Shown here in pieces: positions 24,895-33,208 of a stretch of DNA of 64,000 bases; the stretch's first letter is position 1; every line of letters starts with the position of its first letter. The notes under the pieces were generated by a model. The model saw nothing but the letters and a program-made list of their open reading frames with translations, was not told the DNA's origin and did not search any database. Origin of the DNA: Cellulosimicrobium funkei (GTDB lineage: Bacteria > Actinomycetota > Actinomycetes > Actinomycetales > Cellulomonadaceae); assembly GCF_001019615.1 (NCBI RefSeq), contig NZ_JNBQ01000002.1, positions 248,001 to 312,000 on the forward strand, in the 5' to 3' direction. Both the position numbers and the translations under genes were made by a program.

Positions 24895-26076
24895 TCAGCG
24901 CGTCCAGGGCGCCCCGAGCTCGGTGAAGGTCCGGGCCGTGCGCGCGGCCTCCTCGCACCACCGCGCGACGTCGTCGACGACGGGGCGGCGGTCGTCTCCC
25001 TCACCCGTCCACGTCACGGTCGCCGGGTCGAGGGGCCGCGGGTCTGCGGCCGTCCGCACGGCCTCCAGGACGCGCATGAACGCGCCGGTGTCGCGCACGT
25101 CGCACGCGAGCCGGCGCTCCGGGTCGCGGCGCGCGGCGAGCAGGTCCTCCAGGAGCCCGGTGCGGCCGTACGTCTTCTCCACGTGCGCCCGGGGGGTGCG
25201 GACGAGCACGCGGTCGTGCTCGTACTCGAGCGTGACCTCGCCGTCCGTCCCGAGCACGAGGACGCGGGCCGGGGTGCGCTCGGGCGCGCAGAGCGTGAGC
25301 CCGAACCCGTAGGGCAGGCCGTCGCGCGCGACCACGCGCAGCGAGGACGTGTCGTCCGCCTCGATCGGGTTCGCGCGCCAGAGATCGGTCACGACGTGCG
25401 CGACGTCGTCGGCCGTGCGGGCGCCGCCGATGCGCAGCGCGGTCGCGACCGCGTGGGCGAGCGGGTTGGTGACGACGCCGTCCACGACGTCGCGGCCGTC
25501 GAGCCGGCGTCTCCCCGCCCACGGCGCCCGGCGCCAGTAGCCGGTGGTCCGCACCCACGTGCCGACGGCCCCGATGCCCACGACGTCGCCGACCTCGCCG
25601 TCCGCGACGAGCTCGGCGACCGCGTCCACCGCGTGCGAGCCGAAGGTCTGGAAGCCCACCTGGCACCGGCGGCCCGTGCGCTCGGCCACCTCGACGAGCG
25701 CGAGGTGCTCCGCGAGGGACGCGGCGGTCGGCTTCTCGAGCAGGACGTCGACGCCCGCCTCCATCGCGGCGCGCGCGAGCGGGAGGTGGGTCGGGATCGG
25801 GGTCGAGATCACGACGACCTCGGGGCGGACGGCCGCGTCGGACGACGAGAGCAGGTCGCCCAGCGTGGGGAACCAGGGCGCGGGGGCGTCGTCCGGGCGG
25901 CGCGGGTCGACGACCGCGCTCAGCCGGACGCGGCCCTGCTCCGCGAGCGCGGCGACCGTGCGCAGGTGGGACCCGCCGTGACCGTGGACCCCGACGACGG
26001 CGACCGGGACGGCCGACTGCGCGGGGCCGAGCACGTGGTTGGTCCCGGGCGCGGCGGCCCGTAGGCTCGCGCTCAC
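24895..26076 (-). CDS. Gfo/Idh/MocA-family oxidoreductase
   Basis: 393-aa NAD(P)-dependent oxidoreductase. Nucleotide site VAVVGVHGHGGSH at ~25 (a variant of GxGxxG), catalytic lysine in LLEKPTAAS at ~118, and the C-terminal beta-sheet domain. The GTG start (26076) overlaps the stop of the LacI-DUF6807 gene, so the two are co-translated. Convergent with the VWA gene, 13 bp apart. In other bacteria PmoA/DUF6807 proteins commonly neighbour Gfo/Idh enzymes; the substrate is unknown, but the locus also carries a sugar-acid dehydratase. Confidence 0.88.
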   Translation of the reverse strand: MSASLRAAAPGTNHVLGPAQSAVPVAVVGVHGHGGSHLRTVAALAEQGRVRLSAVVDPRRPDDAPAPWFPTLGDLLSSSDAAVRPEVVVISTPIPTHLPLARAAMEAGVDVLLEKPTAASLAEHLALVEVAERTGRRCQVGFQTFGSHAVDAVAELVADGEVGDVVGIGAVGTWVRTTGYWRRAPWAGRRRLDGRDVVDGVVTNPLAHAVATALRIGGARTADDVAHVVTDLWRANPIEADDTSSLRVVARDGLPYGFGLTLCAPERTPARVLVLGTDGEVTLEYEHDRVLVRTPRAHVEKTYGRTGLLEDLLAARRDPERRLACDVRDTGAFMRVLEAVRTAADPRPLDPATVTWTGEGDDRRPVVDDVARWCEEAARTARTFTELGAPWTR

Positions 26077-28052
26077 CGGACGCGGTCCGCGAGCGCCGCG
26101 GCCTCGTCGAGGTCGAGCCCGCGGTCGACGAGGACGGCGCGCGCGCCCGTCTCGAGCGTGCCGCCCGCCGGGACGGTCCGGGGTGCGTCCCAGGCCAGGG
26201 CCGGGCCGGCCCCGGGGTACTCGGAGGCGCGCAGGAACCACGGCACCGTCTCGCCCTGCTGGACCAGGAGCAGCGTCGTCGTGTGGGAGGGGTGCTCCTG
26301 CACGAACGCGACCCAGGGGGACGTGCTGCCGTGAGCGCTCTCCTCGCCACGCCCGTGCGCGCTGAGCACGCTCGTCGAGGCCGCCGCGCGCAGGCGCCAG
26401 AAGAAGCCGCCGTACCCGGCGCCGGGGCGCCCGTTGGTCGCGGGCGAGCCGATGACGAGCGCGCCGCGCTCGGCGCGCAGGGTCGAGCGCCAGTCGAGGA
26501 CCCAAGACTCGTCGTCGAGGATCCACGCGTCGAGACGGCGGTCCTCCTCGAGCTGGGGGACGCCCTGCTCGTCGTGCCAGCGGACGCCGTCGTGCAGCAG
26601 GTGCTGCTCCACGGGGTCGACGGCGAGCGCGTGGCTCACCTGGCGGCCGTGGTTGGGCAGGAGCGTCGGGCCGACGTCGGCGACGAACGTGCGACCGCCC
26701 CAGTACGACGTGCCGTTGACGTCGGCGACGGCCATCGAGGCGCCGTAGTGGTGGCGGTGGTCGACGGGGCCGGCGTCGGTGAGCGGGACGCCGGCGAGGG
26801 TGTGGACCGGGTGCAGGTAGGAGCGCGGCGCGTGCACGGCCGGGATGCGGTCGCCCTGCTGGTAGCGGGCCAGGCGCAGGTCGCCGGCGCGCAGGACGAC
26901 GGCCTCCCCGTCGGGGGCCCAGCGGACCTCCCGGGTCACGGGCTGGTCGGCGGCCCCGGCTCCGGCGCTCTCGACGACGACCGTGCCGGCGGGCTCGGCC
27001 GGCGGGGCCACGCGGGCCCGGGCCACCTGGCGCGGGACGGGTCCCGTCGTGGCGCGGACCTCGAGCCGCGGCTCGAAGCGGGTCGTGCGGGACGCGGGCG
27101 CGGAGTCGTCGATCAGGGCGGAGAGCTCCTTCCAGGCGTGCCGGCCGAGCTCGGCCTGCGGCACGGCGACCGTCGTGAGCGACGGCGTCGCGTAGCGCGC
27201 GAGGTCGATGTCGTCGAAGCCGGCGACGGACATGTCCTTGGGCACCGCGACGCCCGCCTCGTTGAGCCCGGCGAGCAGGCCGAACGCGACGAGGTCGTTG
27301 AACGCGACGACGGCGGTCGGCCGGGCGGTGAGGACCTCGTCGACGGCGGCGTGGCCGGCGGCGATGTCGGGCCCGGCGGGGAGCTCGACGAGCTCGAGGT
27401 CGGGCGTGCGGTCGAGCACGCGCCGCAGCCCGGTGCGCCGGAGCGCGTCGGACGCGCTGCCGGGCGGGCCGGCGAGGTAGGCGACCCGGCGGTGGCCGAG
27501 GGAGAGCAGGTGCTCGAGCACCTGGGCCGCGGCGTCGGCGTAGTCGACGACGAGCGACGGCACGGCCGCCTCGCCCGGGTGCGGGAGCTCCCGGTTGACG
27601 AGCACGACGGGGGAGACGTCGGGGACGAGCAGCGCGAGCTCGGCCGCGGGCATGCGCGGGGAGACGAGCACGAGCGCGTCGCAGCGCAGCCGTGCCTCGA
27701 GCGCGATCGCGGCCTCCTCCGTGGGGTCCTCGGCGGTGTCCGCGACCAGGACGCGGTACCCGGCCGGGGCGGCGGCCGAGGTGACGCCGCGCAGGATCTG
27801 CTGGAAGACCGGGTTGCCCAGGTCCGGGACGACGAGCGCGACCGTGTTGGTCCGTCCGAGCGACAGGCTCCGCGCGACGTTGCTGGGCCGGTAGCTCAGG
27901 TCGGCGGCTGCCTGACGGACGCGCGCGCTGATCTCCGGGTCGACCGTCGCGCGGCCGTTCATGACGCGCGACACCGTCGCCCGGGAGACGCCCGCGGCGG
28001 TCGCCACGTCGGCGATCGTCACCCCGCCTCGCCGTGTGCTCACGCTTGCCAT
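26073..28052 (-). CDS. LacI regulator fused to a DUF6807 (PmoA-like) domain
   Basis: 659-aa single reading frame. Residues ~12-60 are a LacI HTH and hinge (TIADVATAAGVSRATVSRVM, NVARSLSLGRT); ~65-340 the sugar-binding sensor ending FDDIDLARYATPSLTTV; ~345-385 an Ala/Pro/Val linker; ~390-659 a DUF6807/PF14100 domain (PRSYLHPVHTLAG, PVDHRHHYGASMAVADVNGTSYW). ATG 28052 is preceded by GAGGGAGAACG. LacI proteins normally end near 340 aa. Two operators lie between this gene and the divergent ABC operon. The DUF6807 part may bind or process the locus sugar; no internal stop or convincing second start separates the halves. Confidence 0.85.
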   Translation of the reverse strand: MASVSTRRGGVTIADVATAAGVSRATVSRVMNGRATVDPEISARVRQAAADLSYRPSNVARSLSLGRTNTVALVVPDLGNPVFQQILRGVTSAAAPAGYRVLVADTAEDPTEEAAIALEARLRCDALVLVSPRMPAAELALLVPDVSPVVLVNRELPHPGEAAVPSLVVDYADAAAQVLEHLLSLGHRRVAYLAGPPGSASDALRRTGLRRVLDRTPDLELVELPAGPDIAAGHAAVDEVLTARPTAVVAFNDLVAFGLLAGLNEAGVAVPKDMSVAGFDDIDLARYATPSLTTVAVPQAELGRHAWKELSALIDDSAPASRTTRFEPRLEVRATTGPVPRQVARARVAPPAEPAGTVVVESAGAGAADQPVTREVRWAPDGEAVVLRAGDLRLARYQQGDRIPAVHAPRSYLHPVHTLAGVPLTDAGPVDHRHHYGASMAVADVNGTSYWGGRTFVADVGPTLLPNHGRQVSHALAVDPVEQHLLHDGVRWHDEQGVPQLEEDRRLDAWILDDESWVLDWRSTLRAERGALVIGSPATNGRPGAGYGGFFWRLRAAASTSVLSAHGRGEESAHGSTSPWVAFVQEHPSHTTTLLLVQQGETVPWFLRASEYPGAGPALAWDAPRTVPAGGTLETGARAVLVDRGLDLDEAAALADRVR

Positions 28053-28160
28053 CGTTCTCCCTCGAGTCGTGGTTCGCGCGCCGCGGGCACGCACGACTGC
28101 GTGGTGCCTGCGCTCGCCGGGGTCGGCCGGTGCCGCGCGATGACCTGACCGTACACCATG

Positions 28161-28210
28161 GGAAACCGGTTCCACATGTGCTACGGTCCTCACCCAGCAA
28201 CCGGTTTCCC
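28161..28210. promoter_or_regulatory. LacI operator pair between the fusion regulator and the ABC operon
   Basis: GGAAACCGGTTCC (28161-28173) and GCAACCGGTTTCCC (28197-28210) are the same site in opposite orientation, with centres 35 bp apart and a central CG typical of LacI operators. They lie between the divergent genes at 28052 and 28294, the natural targets of the LacI-DUF6807 protein. Confidence 0.75.
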
Positions 28211-28293
28211 CGTGACGGGGGAAAGCAGGACTACCGATCGACGACGACCGGAGGGTGACGGATGACCGGCACGAGGTGCGAGGAGGGTCTCGC

Positions 28294-29217
28294 ATGGCGG
28301 TGACCGAGCTCGCGCGAGGGACCGCCACGCGGCGGCCCGCACGCAAGAAGGGGGACGGGAAGGCGGCGGCGCTCTTCCTCGCCCCCTGGTTCGTGGGCCT
28401 CGCGCTCATCACGGCGGGCCCGATGGCGGCGTCGCTGTACCTGTCCTTCACGGACTACAACCTGCTCCAGGCGCCGAGCTGGATCGGCTGGGACAACTAC
28501 GAGCGGATGTTCGCCGACCCGCGGTTGCTCAACTCGCTCCAGGTGACGTTCACGTACGTGTTCGTCTCCGTGCCGCTCCAGCTCGCGGCCGCGCTCGGCC
28601 TCGCGCTCCTGCTCGACAAGGGACTGCGCGGGCTCGCGGTCTACCGCTCGATCTACTACCTGCCCTCGCTGCTCGGCGGGAGCGTGGCGATCGCGATCCT
28701 GTGGCGCCAGGTCTTCGGCGCCGACGGGCTCATCAACCAGGTCCTGGCGCTCGTCGGGATCGAGGGGCAGGGGTGGGTCTCGCACCCCGACTACGCGCTG
28801 GGCACGCTCGTCGCCCTCAACGTGTGGACCTTCGGGGCGCCGATGATCATCTTCCTCGCCGGGCTGCGCCAGATCCCGCGCATGTACTACGAGGCGGCGT
28901 CGATCGACGGCGCCGGCCGGTGGCGTCAGTTCCGCTCGATCACGGTGCCGATGCTCACGCCGATCATCTTCTTCAACCTCGTGCTCCAGCTCATCAACGC
29001 GTTCCAGTCCTTCACGCAGGCGTTCGTCGTGAGCGGCGGGACCGGTGGGCCGGCGGACTCGACGATGTTCTACACGCTCTACCTCTACCTCAAGGGCTTC
29101 GGCTCCCTCGAGATGGGCTACGCGTCGGCGATGGCCTGGTTCCTGCTCCTGATCATCGGCGGGATGACGTTCGTCAACTTCCTCGCCTCGAAGTACTGGG
29201 TCTTCTACGATGACTGA
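28294..29217 (+). CDS. sugar ABC transporter permease (MalF/UgpA type)
   Basis: 307-aa CUT1-family inner-membrane permease. Six predicted segments beginning LFLAPWFVGLALITAG; the EAA loop reads YYEAASIDGAGRWRQFRSITVPML. ATG 28294 follows GCGAGGAGGGTCTCGC; an in-frame GTG at 28255 would add 13 unlikely residues. Overlaps the second permease by 8 bp. Forms the channel with 29210-30187. No ATPase gene is present, so it probably shares a global MsiK-like ATPase, as is usual for actinobacterial CUT1 systems. Confidence 0.93.
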   Translation: MAVTELARGTATRRPARKKGDGKAAALFLAPWFVGLALITAGPMAASLYLSFTDYNLLQAPSWIGWDNYERMFADPRLLNSLQVTFTYVFVSVPLQLAAALGLALLLDKGLRGLAVYRSIYYLPSLLGGSVAIAILWRQVFGADGLINQVLALVGIEGQGWVSHPDYALGTLVALNVWTFGAPMIIFLAGLRQIPRMYYEAASIDGAGRWRQFRSITVPMLTPIIFFNLVLQLINAFQSFTQAFVVSGGTGGPADSTMFYTLYLYLKGFGSLEMGYASAMAWFLLLIIGGMTFVNFLASKYWVFYDD

Positions 29218-30187
29218 CACCACGCACCCCGCCACGGGGACCCCCACCGACGCCGCCGTCATCGAGGACGCGGCCCCCGGGACCCGCTCCCGGTCGACGC
29301 TCTCCCAGCTCGCGGCCGACGCGCCGCCCACCGCCCCGCGACCTCGGCGTCGTGCGCAGTCCGCGCGGGTCCGGTCCGTGCTCAAGCACGTGCTGCTCGT
29401 CGCGTTCGGCCTCGTGATGCTCTACCCGCTGCTGTGGATGCTCGCGAGCTCGTTCAAGCCGTCGGCGCTGATCTTCCGCGAGCCGGGCCTCATCCCGTCC
29501 GCGGTCGACCTCGGCAACTACACCGACGGGTGGAACGCGCTCACCCACCCGTTCGGCCACTACCTGCTCAACTCCGCGGTCGTGGTGCTCGGCTCGGTGC
29601 TGGGCAACCTCGTCTCGTGCTCGCTCGCCGCCTACGCGTTCGCCCGGCTCCAGTTCCGGGGCCGCGGGGTCTGGTTCGCGATCATGCTCATGTCGATCAT
29701 GCTGCCGATCCACGTCGTGATCGTGCCGCAGTACGTGCTGTTCTCCTCGCTCGAGTGGATCAACACGTTCCTGCCGCTCATCGTGCCCAAGCTGCTCGCG
29801 ACCGACGCGTTCTTCATCTTCCTCATGGTCCAGTTCTTCCGCGGGATCCCCAAGGAGCTGGACGAGGCCGCGCGGCTCGACGGCTGCGGCCACGGCCGGA
29901 TCTACCTGCGCATCATGATGCCGCTCGCGCTCCCGGCGCTCGCGACGACGGCGATCTTCACCTTCATCTGGACCTGGAACGACTTCTTCAGCCAGCTCAT
30001 CTTCCTGACCAAGCCGGACATGTACACGGTCCCGATCGCGCTGCGCACCTTCGTGGACGCCACGGGCCAGAGCTCGTGGGGCCCGATGTTCGCCATGTCG
30101 ATCGTCTCCCTGGTCCCCGTGTTCCTCGTCTTCCTCTTCGGTCAGAAGTACCTCGTCAAGGGCATCGCCACGACGGGGATCAAGTAG
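29210..30187 (+). CDS. sugar ABC transporter permease (MalG/UgpE type)
   Basis: 325-aa partner permease. After a ~50-residue Pro/Arg-rich cytoplasmic tail come six membrane segments (VLLVAFGLVMLYPLLWML first) and the EAA loop LDEAARLDGCGHGRIYLRIMMPLALPAL. Start overlaps the previous gene by 8 bp. A short hairpin (30224-30241) and 100 bp separate it from the binding-protein gene. Confidence 0.93.
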   Translation: MTDTTHPATGTPTDAAVIEDAAPGTRSRSTLSQLAADAPPTAPRPRRRAQSARVRSVLKHVLLVAFGLVMLYPLLWMLASSFKPSALIFREPGLIPSAVDLGNYTDGWNALTHPFGHYLLNSAVVVLGSVLGNLVSCSLAAYAFARLQFRGRGVWFAIMLMSIMLPIHVVIVPQYVLFSSLEWINTFLPLIVPKLLATDAFFIFLMVQFFRGIPKELDEAARLDGCGHGRIYLRIMMPLALPALATTAIFTFIWTWNDFFSQLIFLTKPDMYTVPIALRTFVDATGQSSWGPMFAMSIVSLVPVFLVFLFGQKYLVKGIATTGIK

Positions 30188-30223
30188 CTCCTCCGGCCCG
30201 CGGGCACCCGCCCGGGGGCCACC

Positions 30224-30241
30224 CGGTGCCGACCGGCACCG
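30224..30241. other. intercistronic hairpin before the binding-protein gene
   Basis: CGGTGCC (30224-30230) and GGCACCG (30235-30241) form a 7-bp stem with a 4-base loop in the 100-bp gap between permease and binding-protein genes. Such hairpins often stabilise the downstream message, but this is inference. Confidence 0.3.
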
Positions 30242-30287
30242 CTCCGCACGACAGAACGACGACGTCCCGTCACGCACAAGGAGAGTC

Positions 30288-31634
30288 ATGAACACCTCGA
30301 TCCACCGTTCGCGCCGGCCCGGCGCGCGCCGCGCGGCGCTGGCCGCCGCACTGACCGTCGGTGCCCTCGCCCTGACCGCCTGCGGCGGCGACGGCGGCGT
30401 CGCGAACCCGGGCGGCGACGACGAGTCGTCGTCCGCGGAGTCCGGGCCCGTCCAGATCCGCTTCTCGTGGTGGGGCTCGGACACGCGCCACCAGACGACG
30501 CAGCAGATCATCGACCTCTTCGAGGAGCAGAACCCCGACATCACGGTCGTCGCCGACTACACCGACTGGGGTGGGTACTGGGACAAGCTCGCGACCTCGG
30601 TCGCGGCCGGCGACGCGCCCGACGTCATCACGCAGGAGGAGCGCTACCTCGCGGACTACGCCTCGCGCGGCGTCCTCGCGGACCTCGGGGAGCTCGACAT
30701 CGACACGAGCTCGATCGACGAGTCGGTCGTGGGCTCGGGCGAGACGGGCGGGGCGCTCTACGGCATCCCCACCGGCGTGAACGCCTACGCGGTGCTCGCC
30801 GACCCGCAGGTGTTCGCCGACGCCGGTGTCGAGGTGCCGGACGACGCCACGTGGACGTGGGAGGACTACGTCGAGGTCTCGAACGCGGTGACCGCGGGGT
30901 CGACCGACGGCATCTACGGCACGCAGGACTACGGCTTCAACGAGGCCGGCCTGTCGATCCTCGCGCGCCAGCGCGGCGAGGCCCTGTACACGCCCGAGGG
31001 TGAGCTCGGCGTCTCCGCGGAGACCGTCGCGGACTTCTTCCAGCTCTCCCTCGACCTCCAGGCGGGCGGGGGCCAGCCCGACGCCGCGCGGTCCGTCGAG
31101 CTCGAGGGCGCCGGCCCGGAGGGCTCGCTCCTCGGGACCAACCAGGGCGCCATGGGCATGTGGTGGACCAACCAGCTCGGCGCCATCAGCACCGCGTCGG
31201 GTCGCGACCTGGAGCTCCTGCGCCTCCCGGGCGAGTCCGAGGGGGAGCGCACGGGCATGTACTTCAAGCCCGCGATGTACTACTCGGTCGCCAAGACGTC
31301 CGAGCACCCCGAGGCGGCGGCGAAGTTCGTCGACTTCCTCCTCAACGACCCCGAGGCCGGGGCGCTCATGCTCTCCGACCGCGGCCTGCCCGCGAACACG
31401 GAGGTGCGCGCGGCCGTCAAGGACAGCCTCTCCCCGGCCGACAAGCAGGCCGCGGACTTCCTCGAGGCGCTCGGCGCCGACGTCGTGGACGGCCCGCCCG
31501 TCCCGCCGCAGGGCGCCGGCGACGTCGTCGAGATCCTCAAGCGCATCAACACCGAGGTGCTGTTCGAGCAGAAGTCTCCGCAGGACGCCGCGACGCAGTT
31601 CCTCGACGAGGTGGGCGCGGCCATCGGGCAGTAG
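30288..31634 (+). CDS. sugar ABC substrate-binding lipoprotein (SBP_bac_1)
   Basis: 448-aa extracellular lipoprotein: Arg-rich signal peptide and lipobox LTACGG (Cys near residue 28). Mature sequence IRFSWWGSDTRHQTTQQIIDLFEEQNPDI is the classic start of family-1 sugar-binding proteins, with EERYLADYA and the C-terminal AAKFVDFLLNDPEAG block. ACAAGGAGAGTC precedes the ATG. Delivers its sugar to the permeases at 28294 and 29210. A strong hairpin follows, so it may be expressed above the downstream enzymes. Confidence 0.93.
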   Translation: MNTSIHRSRRPGARRAALAAALTVGALALTACGGDGGVANPGGDDESSSAESGPVQIRFSWWGSDTRHQTTQQIIDLFEEQNPDITVVADYTDWGGYWDKLATSVAAGDAPDVITQEERYLADYASRGVLADLGELDIDTSSIDESVVGSGETGGALYGIPTGVNAYAVLADPQVFADAGVEVPDDATWTWEDYVEVSNAVTAGSTDGIYGTQDYGFNEAGLSILARQRGEALYTPEGELGVSAETVADFFQLSLDLQAGGGQPDAARSVELEGAGPEGSLLGTNQGAMGMWWTNQLGAISTASGRDLELLRLPGESEGERTGMYFKPAMYYSVAKTSEHPEAAAKFVDFLLNDPEAGALMLSDRGLPANTEVRAAVKDSLSPADKQAADFLEALGADVVDGPPVPPQGAGDVVEILKRINTEVLFEQKSPQDAATQFLDEVGAAIGQ

Positions 31635-31664
31635 CCCCGCCGTGGCGTCCCGCCACCCCTGACC

Positions 31665-31702
31665 GGCCGGGCCGGTCCGTCGCCCCACGGACCGGCCCGG
31701 CC
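31665..31702. terminator. strong hairpin after the binding-protein gene
   Basis: Perfect 16-bp stem, arms GGCCGGGCCGGTCCGT (31665-31680) and complement (31687-31702), 6-base loop CGCCCC. It lies between the transporter genes and the two catabolic genes on the same strand; with no other operator seen, partial termination here is likely. Confidence 0.65.
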
Positions 31703-31783
31703 AGGCCCGACCAGGACTCGCACCGGCACGACCCCACCGTCGCGCAGACCCCGCGCCCAGGACCCCGAGAGGACCGCAGACCC

Positions 31784-33208
31784 GTGCACCACCCCGGCAC
31801 CACCCCGACCGAGACCGCGACGACAGGCCGCCCGCGGCGCTACGCCGTCGCCGGCACCGGGCACCGCGCCCGCATGTTCGTCGACGCGCTGCTCGGTGAG
31901 CACCGCGAGGACGGGCACCTGGTCGCGTGGTGCGAGCCCAACCCGGTGCGCGCCGCCTGGTACGACCGTCGCCTGGAGGCCGCGGGCCTCGGGCCGCTGC
32001 CCCGCTACGAACCGTCCGACCTCGGCCGGATGCTCGCCGAGCAGGCCGTGGACACGCTGATCGTGACGACGCCCGACCACGCCCACGCGGACTACGTCGT
32101 CGCGGCGCTCGGGGCCGGTGTCGACGTCGTGTGCGAGAAGCCGCTCACGACCGACGCGGCCGGGATGGCGCGCATCCGCGCGGCCGCCGAGCGCTCGTCG
32201 GCCACGCTCACCGTGACGTTCAACTACCGGTACTCGCCGCGCAACACCGCGCTGCGGCGCGTGATCGCCTCGGGCGAGATCGGCGACGTCGTCTCGGTGC
32301 ACTTCGAGTGGCTGCTCGACACCGTGCACGGCGCCGACTACTTCCGGCGCTGGCACCGCGACAAGGCCGCGTCGGGCGGCCTCGCGGTGCACAAGGCGAG
32401 CCACCACTTCGACCTCGTCAACTGGTGGCTCGACGACGTCCCCGAGACCGTCGTCGCGCGCGGTGGCCTCCGCTTCTACGGCGACGACGGCGCCGGGCGT
32501 CCCCCGGGAGACCGCCCCGGCCTCGGGCGCGACGCCGCGCAGGACGACCCGTTCGGCATCGACCTCGCCGGGGACGACACGCTCCGCGCGCTCTACCTCG
32601 ACGCGGAGGCCGAGGACGGCTACGTGCGCGACCGCGACGTGTTCGCGCCCGGCGTCACCATCGAGGACACGATCGGCGCGCTCGTGGGCTACCGCCGCGG
32701 CGCGACCCTCACCTACTCGCTCACCGCGCACAGCCCCTGGGAGGGTTACCGCGTCGCCGTCAACGGCACGCGCGGCCGGGTCGAGCTCGACGTCGTCGAG
32801 CGCGCCCACGTCGAGTCGGGGCACGCCGCCGAGGCCCTCGGGCCGGACGGCAAGCGACGCCCGGTCGTGGACCCGAGCGCCGTGCACGACCCGGGGGCGG
32901 GCGACGTCCGGCCCTACGGCGCGCGCCTCGTCGTGCAGCGGCACTGGGAGCCCGCACGCGAGCTCGTCATCGAGGAGGGCGAGGGCTCGCACGGCGGCGG
33001 CGACCGCCTGCTCCTCGCCGACGTCTTCCGGGGCGCGGGCGAGGACCCGCTCGCCCGCGCGGCGGGATACGTCGACGGCTTGCGCAGCGTCGCCGTCGGC
33101 GTCGCCGCGAACCGCTCGCTCGAGACGGGGCAGGTCGTGCGGACCGCCGACCTCGGCGTCTCGCTCGAGCGTGCCGCGACACCCCGACCCGAGGCGGTGC
33201 CGTCGTGA
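31784..33208 (+). CDS. long Gfo/Idh/MocA-family oxidoreductase
   Basis: 474-aa oxidoreductase, about 100 residues longer than typical. Nucleotide site AVAGTGHRARMFVDAL at ~21, VCEKPLTTDA lysine at ~118, TFNYRYSPRN, and active-site block SGGLAVHKASHHFDLVNWWL with conserved Lys/His. The additional length lies in a loop at ~235-290 (DDGAGRPPGDRPGLGRDAAQDDP...) and the tail. GTG start with AGAGGACC upstream. Overlaps the dehydratase gene by GTGA, which suggests sequential reactions: oxidation of a sugar, then dehydration of the sugar acid. Substrate unknown. Confidence 0.88.
   Translation: MHHPGTTPTETATTGRPRRYAVAGTGHRARMFVDALLGEHREDGHLVAWCEPNPVRAAWYDRRLEAAGLGPLPRYEPSDLGRMLAEQAVDTLIVTTPDHAHADYVVAALGAGVDVVCEKPLTTDAAGMARIRAAAERSSATLTVTFNYRYSPRNTALRRVIASGEIGDVVSVHFEWLLDTVHGADYFRRWHRDKAASGGLAVHKASHHFDLVNWWLDDVPETVVARGGLRFYGDDGAGRPPGDRPGLGRDAAQDDPFGIDLAGDDTLRALYLDAEAEDGYVRDRDVFAPGVTIEDTIGALVGYRRGATLTYSLTAHSPWEGYRVAVNGTRGRVELDVVERAHVESGHAAEALGPDGKRRPVVDPSAVHDPGAGDVRPYGARLVVQRHWEPARELVIEEGEGSHGGGDRLLLADVFRGAGEDPLARAAGYVDGLRSVAVGVAANRSLETGQVVRTADLGVSLERAATPRPEAVPS

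Noticed and set aside
28255-28293. Longer start for the first CUT1 permease
   Set aside because: The extra 13 residues lack a ribosome binding site, while AGGAGGG precedes ATG 28294.
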